Assembly: GCF_003131185.1 (NCBI RefSeq)
Contig: NZ_QFFU01000033.1
Coordinates: forward strand, 1 to 60,958
Source of the DNA: Pseudomonas ovata
Lineage (GTDB): Bacteria; Pseudomonadota; Gammaproteobacteria; Pseudomonadales; Pseudomonadaceae
Direction: 5' to 3'
Length of the DNA: 60,958 bases
Part shown: piece by piece, positions 42,202 to 49,870 of the stretch
Layout of the letters: each line of letters begins with the position of its first letter
Position numbering within the stretch: the first letter of the stretch is position 1
The notes under the pieces: generated by a model
What the model saw: only the letters and a program-made list of their open reading frames with translations
Told to the model about the DNA's origin: nothing
Databases searched by the model: none
Program-made: the position numbers and the translations under genes

Positions 42202-42540
42202 GACAGATCCTTTCACGTTGACTGTTCTGCACCTGTTCGTTACGGCAGCCTGGGGCAGGGTGCATACGAAACGTGTCGGTCAGTATATTTTCAATGCCAG
42301 AAACTTGCTATGACAGTGCCAAGGGCGCTGCCAATCATTCCTGATCTTTAGGCTCTGTGGAAGAACAGAGGCGGTTGCTGAAATAAGCAACAAAAGCAGT
42401 GTAGCAAACCCCTTTACAAAACGATACGATCCGTTTAGATTTGGTTTCAGTCTTCCCGTGCTGAGCTTCAGTGATCCAGCGCGTACCACCGGGCCGAAAA
42501 CGGCACCCGGCAAGATGAACACAATAACAAAGGTGATCGA
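42202..42540. promoter_or_regulatory. Divergent tetR/VOC control region with two operators (P3)
   Basis: No gene is present. TACGAAACGTGTCGGT (42265-42280) matches 12 of 16 positions of the TetR palindrome and lies 64 bases from the tetR start, fitting autoregulation. AACGATACGATCCGTT (42420-42435) matches 13 of 16 or so and lies in the spacer between TTTACA (-35, 42413-42418) and TTAGAT (-10, 42435-42440, 16-base spacing) facing the VOC gene. Confidence 0.65.
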
Positions 42541-43473
42541 ATGAATATCGTAGGTCCGGACAGGCTGGTCTTTGGTGTAGATGATGTGGCGCTTTGCGAG
42601 CGCTTCCTGGTGGATTATGGCTTGCAGGCCGTCGGCAACGGGCGCTTCGAGGCGCTCGATGGCACGGGCGTGGAAATCAGGCATCGCAACGACCCTGACT
42701 TGCCAGCGTGGGAACTGCCCACCAGCAATATGCTGCGCAAGACCGTCTATGGCGTCAGTGATGCTTCAGTGCTTGAACAGATCAAACGTGAATTCGAAGG
42801 CGAGCGTGAGGTCAAGGTGCTGGCTGACGGCTCGCTGGAGCTGGTGGACGACCTGGGATTTGCCCTGGGCTTTCAGGTGACGGTGCGCAGACCGATCAAT
42901 CTTCCTGCCGAGGCCATCAATGCGCCGGGTGACATTCGTCGCCCTGCCAACACCACCGGCGTGCCTTCGGATGTTGCCACGCCCCTGGTGGCGCGCCCGC
43001 GCACACTGTCGCATGTGGTGTATTTCGTGCCCGATTCCGAAAAGGCCGAAGCGTTCTACACCCGCCGCCTGGGCTTCAAGCTGACCGACAAGTTCGTCGG
43101 GATGGGGCCGTTCCTGCGTCCTGCCGGGACGTTCGATCATCACACGCTGTTCTTTATCCAGACCCCGCCCCACCTGCAAGGGTGCGAACATTTCACCTTC
43201 CACATGGGGGGGCCGACCGAGGTGCTCAGCGCCGGCTATGCGTTCGTCAACAAAGGCTATGAGTCTTTCTGGGGCCCCGGGCGCCATCGCTTTGGCTCGA
43301 ACTGGTTCTGGTACTTCAATACGCCGCTGGGCTGCCATATCGAGTACGACGCCGACATGGACCAACACGATGATGAATGGACACCCCGTGTGGCACCTGG
43401 CGTCATCGATAACTCGCAGATCTTCCTGTTCCATTGGCGTGAACAATGGGCGCCCGGTGGCAAGCCCGGCTGA
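42541..43473 (+). CDS. VOC-family extradiol-type dioxygenase
   Basis: A 310-residue protein with two vicinal-oxygen-chelate modules. The second is catalytic: metal ligands are probably the His in LSHVVYFVPD, a His in HHTLFF or CEHFTFHMG, and the Glu in CHIEYDADMD. Two-module proteins of this kind include 2,3-dihydroxybiphenyl and catechol 2,3-dioxygenases. The small Rieske ferredoxin follows after 8 bases. It is the only candidate ring-cleavage enzyme of the cluster. It may instead be a hydroxylase or isomerase, as VOC folds are versatile. Confidence 0.85.
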   Translation: MNIVGPDRLVFGVDDVALCERFLVDYGLQAVGNGRFEALDGTGVEIRHRNDPDLPAWELPTSNMLRKTVYGVSDASVLEQIKREFEGEREVKVLADGSLELVDDLGFALGFQVTVRRPINLPAEAINAPGDIRRPANTTGVPSDVATPLVARPRTLSHVVYFVPDSEKAEAFYTRRLGFKLTDKFVGMGPFLRPAGTFDHHTLFFIQTPPHLQGCEHFTFHMGGPTEVLSAGYAFVNKGYESFWGPGRHRFGSNWFWYFNTPLGCHIEYDADMDQHDDEWTPRVAPGVIDNSQIFLFHWREQWAPGGKPG

Positions 43474-43481
43474 TCGATGCC

Positions 43482-43847
43482 ATGCAGGCATCATCGACCC
43501 GCTACAGCGTTTGCTCTATCAGCGATCTTCCAGAAGGGCAGTCAAAAGGATTCCGATTGTCTGCCTTTGGGCCGGATGACTTTTTCCTGGTCAATCAGGC
43601 CGGTGTGATCCATGGCTATCGCAACTCGTGCCCGCACTGGCCCGGCTCGACCCTGCCACTGAAAAAAGGTGACTACCTGGATGAGTCGGCTCGCTACATC
43701 GTGTGCCACGGACATAACGCCCTGTTTGAAATTGAAACAGGGCGGTGTATCAGCGGACCTTGCCTGGGCGAGCGGCTGACACCCTTGACCATTGAAGTCG
43801 ATCAGTCGGGCACTGTTTTTATTCTCACACATACTGCATCGCTCTGA
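43482..43847 (+). CDS. Rieske [2Fe-2S] ferredoxin-like protein
   Basis: A 121-residue single-domain Rieske protein. Cluster ligands are Cys50 and His52 (NSCPHWPG) and Cys75 and His78 (YIVCHGHNA). The length and lack of other domains match ferredoxins of ring-hydroxylating systems. The usual small loop is slightly longer (SCPHWPGSTLPLKKGDYLDE), as in Rieske proteins near SnoaL/VOC-type enzymes. The ATG at 43482 is chosen; an earlier ATG at 43446 would overlap the VOC gene. It is not needed by the two-component oxygenase at 33844, which has its own reductase, so it probably serves another oxygenase or the VOC protein. Confidence 0.88.
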   Translation: MQASSTRYSVCSISDLPEGQSKGFRLSAFGPDDFFLVNQAGVIHGYRNSCPHWPGSTLPLKKGDYLDESARYIVCHGHNALFEIETGRCISGPCLGERLTPLTIEVDQSGTVFILTHTASL

Positions 43848-43931
43848 ATGTTCTGTCCTGCGCAGGCGCACAACCGTGTGCCGGCGCCGCTTCAACCTGC
43901 ATGAAAACAAAAACAATAAAGGATGTGCCTC

Positions 43932-44834
43932 ATGAACAATACCGGTGTCTTCAAACTCGCTGTTTGTCTCATCAGTGCAGTGGTGGCTGCTCGTGCGCAG
44001 GCCCTCGAAGGGGGAACGTCCAGTTACCCGTCGGGTGTCGTGACCGTCATGAGCGGGGCCATTGGCGCGCCCGGTGAAACCCACCTGTACAGTTACAACA
44101 AACTGATCGATATCAACTCGGTTCGCGACGGTCAGGGCGACAAGGTCTTTCCCAAGGCCAGCGGCAAGATTCACGCGCATGCGCTGCGGTTGGTGCATAC
44201 CCTCGACGGGCCGCAGTTTCTGGGCGCCAATGTCTCACTGCAGGCGGCTCTGCCCTATGTAGACGGGCATATCGACATTCCGGCGCTCGGCCCGTATGGG
44301 CGCGGCTCTTCGGACGGCATGGGCGACCCGATGTTTGGTTTTTTGCTCAGTTGGGCATCACCGCGGTACTTGCAGAACATCGACATTGAACTTATCCAGC
44401 CATGGGGCAAGTACGATGAACATGAACTGGTCAATCCCGGCAACAATACGCGCGCACTTTATGTGGGGTACGCCTTTACCTGGTTTGCTGCCGAAAAACT
44501 GGAGCTGAGTTCCAAGATCAGTGCCAACTACAGTTTTGAGAACAAGGCCACTGACTACCAATCCGGTATCCAGGTCGTTGCCGACTACGGCCTCAACTAC
44601 CGGATCGGTCAGAACTGGCTGGCGGGTATTGGTGGTTACGTGGCGACTCAATTGAACGATGATCAGTCCAATGGGCAGGACATCGGTAATCGCACCCGCT
44701 CGACCAAAATAGGTCCGCAAGTCGGGTATGGCAGTCGGGACTGGGGGTTTGTCGCGGCGTACCAGAAAGATGTGTATGCCCGTAATACCTCGGGTGGCGA
44801 TACCCTGATGCTCAATGGGTTCGTCAAGTTCTAG
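43932..44834 (+). CDS. Outer-membrane channel of the MetA/SphA phenol-degradation family
   Basis: A 300-residue protein with a signal peptide (VFKLAVCLISAVVAARAQA, cleaved near residue 24) and alternating beta strands ending in FVKF with a C-terminal Phe, as in outer-membrane barrels. The blocks YSYNKLIDINSVRDGQGD and GDPMFGFLLSW belong to the MetA-pathway of phenol degradation family, which is thought to carry hydrophobic or aromatic compounds. It ends the operon that begins with the VOC gene. A strong terminator follows. Confidence 0.88.
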   Translation: MNNTGVFKLAVCLISAVVAARAQALEGGTSSYPSGVVTVMSGAIGAPGETHLYSYNKLIDINSVRDGQGDKVFPKASGKIHAHALRLVHTLDGPQFLGANVSLQAALPYVDGHIDIPALGPYGRGSSDGMGDPMFGFLLSWASPRYLQNIDIELIQPWGKYDEHELVNPGNNTRALYVGYAFTWFAAEKLELSSKISANYSFENKATDYQSGIQVVADYGLNYRIGQNWLAGIGGYVATQLNDDQSNGQDIGNRTRSTKIGPQVGYGSRDWGFVAAYQKDVYARNTSGGDTLMLNGFVKF

Positions 44835-44850
44835 GTTTGCACGGTCCGAA

Positions 44851-44878
44851 ACGCCTGGCCTTATGGCCAGGCGTTTTT
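44851..44878 (+). terminator. Rho-independent terminator after the outer-membrane gene
   Basis: ACGCCTGGCC pairs with GGCCAGGCGT around TTAT, followed by TTTTT. It separates the plus-strand operon from the convergent aldehyde dehydrogenase operon. Confidence 0.9.
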
Positions 44879-44999
44879 TGTCATGCCTGAACAATAGTGT
44901 TCCGGTGGCTCGCCATGTCCGTGTAGCAATAGGGAAGGGGACGGCACAGAAGAAGGTGCAGCAAATGGCCCGGCAGCAGAACACTGCCGGGCCGGGAGG

Positions 45000-46475
45000 T
45001 CAGAGCCCTCCAAGTGCCACGTATTTGATTTCCAGGTAGTCCTCGATACCGTACAGGGAGCCTTCACGGCCCAGGCCGGACGCCTTGACGCCGCCAAAGG
45101 GAGCAACTTCCGTAGAAATGATGCCTTCGTTAACGCCGATCATGCCCACTTCCAGGCCCTCGATGACGCGGAAGATGGTCCCGACATCGCGCGCATAGAC
45201 ATAGGCCGCCAGGCCAAAGGGCGTGTCGTTGGCCATGGTCAGCGCCTCCTGCTCTGATGTGAAGCGAAACAGCGGTGCCACCGGACCGAAGGTTTCGTCA
45301 CTGAACACCAGAGCTTCGCGTGGCACATCAATCAGCACGGTCGGCTCGAAGAAACTGCCACCCAAGGCATGCCGCTGGCCGCCGGCAATGACCCGGGCGC
45401 CCTTGCTCACGGCATCGGCAATGTGTTCTTCCACCTTCAATACGGCCGCTTCATTGATCAGCGGTCCCTGCACCACGCCTTCGTGCATGCCATCGCCAAC
45501 CTTGAGGGCTGCGGTGGCTTCAGCCAGCTTGCTGGCAAATGCGTCGTAAATGCCGGCCTGGACCAGGATCCGGTTGGCCGCGACACAGGCCTGGCCGGTA
45601 TTGCGGTATTTGGCGGCCAGCGCGCCCTTGACGGCGGCATCGACATCGGCGTCATCGAAGACGATAAAGGGCGCGTTACCGCCCAGTTCCATGCTGGTCT
45701 TCTTGATGGTCGGCGCGCACTGGGCGAGCAACTGAGCGCCCACCTCGGTCGAACCGGTGAACGACAGCTTGCGTACGGCCGGATGGGCTGTAAGCGCGCC
45801 GCCGATCGCCTGCGCCGAGCCGGTGACCACATTACAGACGCCTGCCGGCAGACCGGCACGCTCGGCCAGCACGGCAAGTGCCAAGGCTGACAACGGGGTC
45901 TGGCTGGCCGGCTTGATCACCCCTGCGCAGCCCACGGCCCAGCCGGGACCCGCCTTGCGAGTGATCATTGCCGCCGGGAAGTTCCACGGCGTGATGGCGG
46001 CAAAGACGCCGATCGGGGCCTTCTGCACCAGAATCTGCCGACCGTGAGCGTTCTGCGGAATGATGTCGCCGTAGACCCGCTTGGCCTCTTCGGCAAACCA
46101 CTCGATGAAGCCTGCGGCATAGAGGATTTCACCCCGCGACTCGACCAGGGGCTTGCCTTGCTCGGCCGTCATGATCGTGGCCAGGTCGTCCAGGTTTTCC
46201 AGCATCAGGTCGTAAAGCGTGCGCAGCACCCTGGCCCGCTCCTTGGGCAGTGTCTTGCGCCATCCCTGCATGGCGCGCTCGGCCGCTTCGATGGCCCGGC
46301 GGGTTTCGTCCGCGCCACCCTTGGGCACGCGTGCCACCAACTCGCCGGTGGCCGGGTTTCTCACTTCGAGGGTCTGGCCGCTGTCGGCCTGTACCCATTG
46401 TCCGTCGATCAGCATGGCCTGGCGCAGCAGGTCCGGGTCCTTGAGGGGCAGCGTGACTGTCTTGGTGTTGGTCAT
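45000..46475 (-). CDS. NAD(P)-dependent aldehyde dehydrogenase, succinate-semialdehyde type
   Basis: A 491-residue aldehyde dehydrogenase of the GabD group. The cofactor-site segment is AAITPWNFPAAMITRKAGPG, and the catalytic pair is the Glu in KKTSMELGGNAPF and the Cys in NTGQACVAANR. The last part (GVNEGIISTEVAPFGGVKAS) is typical of succinate-semialdehyde dehydrogenases. It should oxidise an aldehyde released by the aldolase encoded just upstream. The ATG at 46475 is preceded by GAGG; the aldolase stop lies 12 bases further upstream. It ends the minus-strand operon of three genes. Confidence 0.92.
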   Translation of the reverse strand: MTNTKTVTLPLKDPDLLRQAMLIDGQWVQADSGQTLEVRNPATGELVARVPKGGADETRRAIEAAERAMQGWRKTLPKERARVLRTLYDLMLENLDDLATIMTAEQGKPLVESRGEILYAAGFIEWFAEEAKRVYGDIIPQNAHGRQILVQKAPIGVFAAITPWNFPAAMITRKAGPGWAVGCAGVIKPASQTPLSALALAVLAERAGLPAGVCNVVTGSAQAIGGALTAHPAVRKLSFTGSTEVGAQLLAQCAPTIKKTSMELGGNAPFIVFDDADVDAAVKGALAAKYRNTGQACVAANRILVQAGIYDAFASKLAEATAALKVGDGMHEGVVQGPLINEAAVLKVEEHIADAVSKGARVIAGGQRHALGGSFFEPTVLIDVPREALVFSDETFGPVAPLFRFTSEQEALTMANDTPFGLAAYVYARDVGTIFRVIEGLEVGMIGVNEGIISTEVAPFGGVKASGLGREGSLYGIEDYLEIKYVALGGL

Positions 46476-46486
46476 GGTCGTGGTCC

Positions 46487-47497
46487 TCACACCGGATGGC
46501 GGCCGACGAAAAAGGCTTCGTCGAGATCGCGGGTAGGATTCAGGCCGGCCACTTCCAGGCCTTTGCGCAGCACCGCCATGTCACGCTGGTACACGCGTTG
46601 GGTGGGGTGCGGCATGGGCCCGCCGTTGTAGCCCTGCAACCATCCCTGGTATTTCCACATCATGCGGTTGAGCAAGCCGTTGGCGGCCATCGGCAGGCTG
46701 GCGAAGGCCTTGCGCGCAGGGTCCATCTTGTACCAGAGCTGCGTGGCTTCGTCGTACTGGCCGGCGCGGATCAGGGTATGGATCTGTGGCAGCAGCGGAC
46801 CGTAATAGGCCGAATAGTTAGTGCCGCAAAAGGGAATATCCATCACCTGTGCCAACGGCACGTATTCATATTCCAGCGGTGACGAGATCACCACCTCTTG
46901 ATGAAACTCGCGATGCACCTCGATGGCCGACATGATGTAGGGCAGGCCGCCCTCGGCCTTGATGGCCACCACGTTGGGAATCTCATCGACCATGCGTCGC
47001 AGCACAGCCAGCGGAATGTCGGCCGGGTGCAGGCGGCTGAAGCCCCAGGCCGGCAACGGGAAAATGATCACGCCCAGCCGGGTGGCGTCGCAAATGGCCT
47101 TGGTGTAGGCGAAGACCTCTTCGTAATCCTTCGGGTAGAAATACGGCGGGTAGCCCAGCAGCACCAGGTCGGCGCCGGCCTCTTCGGCGCGCTTCACCGC
47201 TTCAATGTTGTCTTCCAGGGTGTTGAACACCGCGTGGTGGACAATCACCAGGCGGCCTGCGGCCTGGTCGGCCATGATCCGGCAGAACTCACCGTACTGT
47301 TCCTGCGTGATCGCCACTTCCGAGCAGGACAGTGAACCGACGAATCCGTGCTGGATGGCCAGCTCGACATCGTGGCGCACCGCCTTTTCATTGATGCGCC
47401 TGAAGTCCGAGGTCATGGTCGGGATGGTGACGTTGGCAACGCCCTTGAGGTGTTCGCGAGCCCATTCGCGGGCGTCTTTCTTGTTGTAATTGGCCAT
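46487..47497 (-). CDS. Dihydrodipicolinate synthase (DapA/NAL) family aldolase
   Basis: A 336-residue TIM-barrel aldolase of the DHDPS family. It has HGFVGSLSCSEVAITQEQY, the tyrosine segment LGYPPYFYPKDYEE and the Schiff-base lysine in VVAIKAEGGLPYI. Members outside lysine synthesis include hydratase-aldolases of aromatic side chains, ketodeoxy-sugar-acid aldolases and others. Next to an aldehyde dehydrogenase, it probably produces an aldehyde that the latter oxidises, with pyruvate or an analogue as the other product. It is about 40 residues longer than DapA. It is translated between the OCD-like gene and the aldehyde dehydrogenase. Confidence 0.88.
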   Translation of the reverse strand: MANYNKKDAREWAREHLKGVANVTIPTMTSDFRRINEKAVRHDVELAIQHGFVGSLSCSEVAITQEQYGEFCRIMADQAAGRLVIVHHAVFNTLEDNIEAVKRAEEAGADLVLLGYPPYFYPKDYEEVFAYTKAICDATRLGVIIFPLPAWGFSRLHPADIPLAVLRRMVDEIPNVVAIKAEGGLPYIMSAIEVHREFHQEVVISSPLEYEYVPLAQVMDIPFCGTNYSAYYGPLLPQIHTLIRAGQYDEATQLWYKMDPARKAFASLPMAANGLLNRMMWKYQGWLQGYNGGPMPHPTQRVYQRDMAVLRKGLEVAGLNPTRDLDEAFFVGRHPV

Positions 47498-47532
47498 TTA
47501 CAAGGCTCCTTGGGGGTAAGTGGGTGTACAGA

Positions 47533-48537
47533 TCAGCGTTTTGTCTCGAATTCGATTGGCAAGGCGGTGGCGAGGCCGGCCTCAAGGGCTTTGGTCAGGA
47601 TCAGCTCGGCCACCACGATGTCCTGCAGGCCGCCACCGACCGACTTGTACATCGGTGTGCGGGCCCGGGCGAGGGCCTCATCGCAGGCACCGCTCATCAG
47701 GTCCGCCAGACTGTAGGTCTTGCTGTGCACATCGATACCGGCGGCCTGGGCCGCCAGCATGTCACCGGTTTCTTCCAGCACTTCTTCGCGCATGTCGCAA
47801 ATGATCAGGTCGCTACGCTCGACCACCGACACATCGATTTCCCGTTGTTCCGGAATGGTGGAGCCGATCGATACCACGGTGGCGCCAGGCTTGAGCCAGT
47901 CACCGAACAGAATGGGTTGTTCATCGCGTGAACGGGCTGCAGTCAGTACCAGGTCTGCGCCTTCGACGGCCTCCCGGGCGGTGGCTGCGCCTTTGGCCGG
48001 TATCCCCAGGTCCAGGGTGACGGCCTCGGCAAAGGCGGCCCGTTTTTCCGGGGTCGGGCTGAAGACGGTCACCTCGATGAGCTCGCGCACGCTGGCGAAT
48101 GCTCGGGTGTGCATGGTCGCTTCCAGTCCGCTTCCCAGGACTGCCAGGCGCAACGGGCGCCTGGGCGCCAGGCGATCCAGTGCCGCCGCCGACGTGGCTG
48201 CGGTCCGCAGGCCGGTGACCAGATTGCCGTCGACAAAGGCGGCAATGCGGTTGGTGGTGCGATCGAACAACACAATGACGTACTCGATGCCGGGCGGTGC
48301 ATCGCCCATGTTCGAGCCCATCAGCTTGGCGCCGTAATAGCGGCTGCCCGGCGGAATGGCCGGCAGGTTGCGCAGCCAGGTCTTCTCCAGCACCGCCACG
48401 GTGCGCGGTGGCGTGGCCTTGGCAGGGATGTCATGGGCGTAAGCGCGCTGCAGGGCGGCAATGGCATCTTCCCAGCGAAATACAGCGCGTGCCGTATGGC
48501 TGGAAACGAAAACCGGCGAGTGGGGGTTGGCAGTCAT
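47533..48537 (-). CDS. Ornithine cyclodeaminase/mu-crystallin family protein (second copy)
   Basis: A 334-residue OCD/mu-crystallin protein. The Rossmann motif is LRLAVLGSGLEATMHTRAF, preceded by NLVTGLRTAATSAAALDRLA, and the C-terminal VGGGLQDIVVAELIL is family-typical. Such proteins reduce cyclic imines or ketimines, or deaminate cyclic amino acids, with NAD(P)H. It suggests a nitrogen-containing intermediate in the pathway, although mu-crystallins without amino substrates are possible. The ATG at 48537 follows GGAGC; 7 earlier codons are open but lack a ribosome-binding site. It is divergent from the second FAH gene, with TetR-type sites between. Confidence 0.88.
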   Translation of the reverse strand: MTANPHSPVFVSSHTARAVFRWEDAIAALQRAYAHDIPAKATPPRTVAVLEKTWLRNLPAIPPGSRYYGAKLMGSNMGDAPPGIEYVIVLFDRTTNRIAAFVDGNLVTGLRTAATSAAALDRLAPRRPLRLAVLGSGLEATMHTRAFASVRELIEVTVFSPTPEKRAAFAEAVTLDLGIPAKGAATAREAVEGADLVLTAARSRDEQPILFGDWLKPGATVVSIGSTIPEQREIDVSVVERSDLIICDMREEVLEETGDMLAAQAAGIDVHSKTYSLADLMSGACDEALARARTPMYKSVGGGLQDIVVAELILTKALEAGLATALPIEFETKR

Positions 48538-48573
48538 GGCATAGGCTCCGTATCGCAAAGAAGATTTCTTATA

Positions 48574-48591
48574 AACGATACGGAGCGTATC
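48574..48591. promoter_or_regulatory. TetR-type operator variant in the OCD/FAH divergent region (P4)
   Basis: AACGATACGGAGCGTATC contains the half-site AACGATACG and the inverted CGTATC, separated by GAG; GATACG-GAG-CGTATC is a perfect 6-3-6 repeat. The spacing is longer than in AACGATACGTATCGTT. Reading toward the OCD-like gene, a further CGTATCG (48549-48555) lies closer to its start. It is likely to control the minus-strand operon. Confidence 0.6.
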
Positions 48592-48660
48592 TAAAATAGA
48601 TATTCTCTACAAGCCAGTTGAAAGAGTGAAAAAAATGCTTGGCCTAAAAAGCAGGGGCGC

Positions 48661-48689
48661 TTGAAATATCGAAACGATACGTATAGTTT
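48661..48689 (+). promoter_or_regulatory. Promoter with TetR-type operator facing the second FAH gene (P5)
   Basis: AACGATACGTATAGTT (48673-48688) matches 15 of 16 positions of the palindrome at 40041. TTGAAA (48661-48666) is a -35 and TAGTTT (48684-48689) or TATAGT (48682-48687) a -10, so the site fills the spacer. It lies 36 bases before the start at 48724. Confidence 0.7.
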
Positions 48690-48723
48690 GTTTTGTGTTC
48701 ATACAGCGCCTCAGGAGAAAACA

Positions 48724-49722
48724 ATGAAATTGGGTCGGTTTGTGGTTGAAGGGTTGGACGGTCCGGTGCAGCGCATCTGCATGGTCTTGCCTGAACAAGG
48801 TCGGGTCATTGACCTGCGTGCGGCCGAAGCACTGCGGCTTCAGTCGCAAGGCGCTACCCGCGAAGCGGCGTTGCGCTATGCCTCAACGGTCTTTCCCGAA
48901 AGCATGTCGGCAGCCATCGCCTTGGGTCAGCAGTTTCTCGATACGGCACACCAGGCCGCGCACGCGTTTGGCGACGATGCCTCGCGCAGCATCGACACAC
49001 TGCAATGGGGCCCCGCCTGTGATCCCTCGGTGGTCCGTGATGGCTTGACGTTCACCAAGCACATCCGCCAATTTCACGAGCGGATGAACATTACGCCCAC
49101 CCCGGCCTTGCTGGATATTCCCGGCTACTTCAAGGGCTCGCCCTGGACCGTGATCGGCCACGACGCCGAAGTGCCGTGGCCTGCCAAGGGACAGCGGATC
49201 GATTACGAGCTGGAGATCGGCTGGGTCATCGGCCAGCGCGCGCACAACATTCTTCCCGAAGACGCCCGCTCGCATATTTTCGGGCTGACCATCTTCAACG
49301 ACTTCAGTGCGCGTGACCTGCAAGCCAACGAGTTCGCCATCGGCATGGGACCGACCAAGAGCAAGGACTTTGCCTATGGCATCGGTCCCTGGATCACCAC
49401 CATCGATGAGTTCACCAACCTCAACGACATCAAGATGGCCGTGCGCGTCAATGGCGAAACCTGGGGTGAAGGTGACTCCTCCGAAATGCTCTGGACGCCT
49501 GAAGAACTGATTGCCTATGTCTCGATCGGCGATCATGTCCAGCCAGGCGATGTCATCGGTTCCGGCACCATGGGCAATGGCTCTGCGCTGGAGCTGGGCC
49601 GCAGCCTGAATCCGGGCGATGTCGTCGAACTGGAGGTGTCCGGCGTGGGCGTCCTGCGTAACCGTATCGGCCAGCGTCCGGCCGATGCCTGGTGGCCGGC
49701 TCGTCGCGAAGCCTTCATGTAG
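48724..49722 (+). CDS. Fumarylacetoacetate hydrolase family protein (second copy)
   Basis: A 332-residue FAH-family protein. The catalytic-core blocks are LTFTKHIRQFHERM, the metal ligands in YELEIGWVIG and NDFSARDLQANE, and GDVIGSGTMGNGSALELG. An extra N-terminal domain of about 110 residues matches FAH proteins of the gentisate/ketopyrazole type rather than eukaryotic FAH. AGGAG lies 7 bases before the ATG. With the flavin monooxygenase downstream it makes a plus-strand operon under P5. It probably hydrolyses an acylpyruvate-like ring-cleavage product; the substrate differs from that of the first copy if sequence divergence is a guide. Confidence 0.9.
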   Translation: MKLGRFVVEGLDGPVQRICMVLPEQGRVIDLRAAEALRLQSQGATREAALRYASTVFPESMSAAIALGQQFLDTAHQAAHAFGDDASRSIDTLQWGPACDPSVVRDGLTFTKHIRQFHERMNITPTPALLDIPGYFKGSPWTVIGHDAEVPWPAKGQRIDYELEIGWVIGQRAHNILPEDARSHIFGLTIFNDFSARDLQANEFAIGMGPTKSKDFAYGIGPWITTIDEFTNLNDIKMAVRVNGETWGEGDSSEMLWTPEELIAYVSIGDHVQPGDVIGSGTMGNGSALELGRSLNPGDVVELEVSGVGVLRNRIGQRPADAWWPARREAFM

Positions 49723-49870
49723 GCCATGTGCAGCAGGGCCTGGTAATACCGTAGCATCAGCGCGGTTGCTTACATTGCCAGGCCTTGAACGGTCGCCGGG
49801 TAGGTGATCGCACGCAACACGTGTGTTTTTGCAGCTACCACCCGCCACAGAAGCGGAGAGGAGACAAGAA

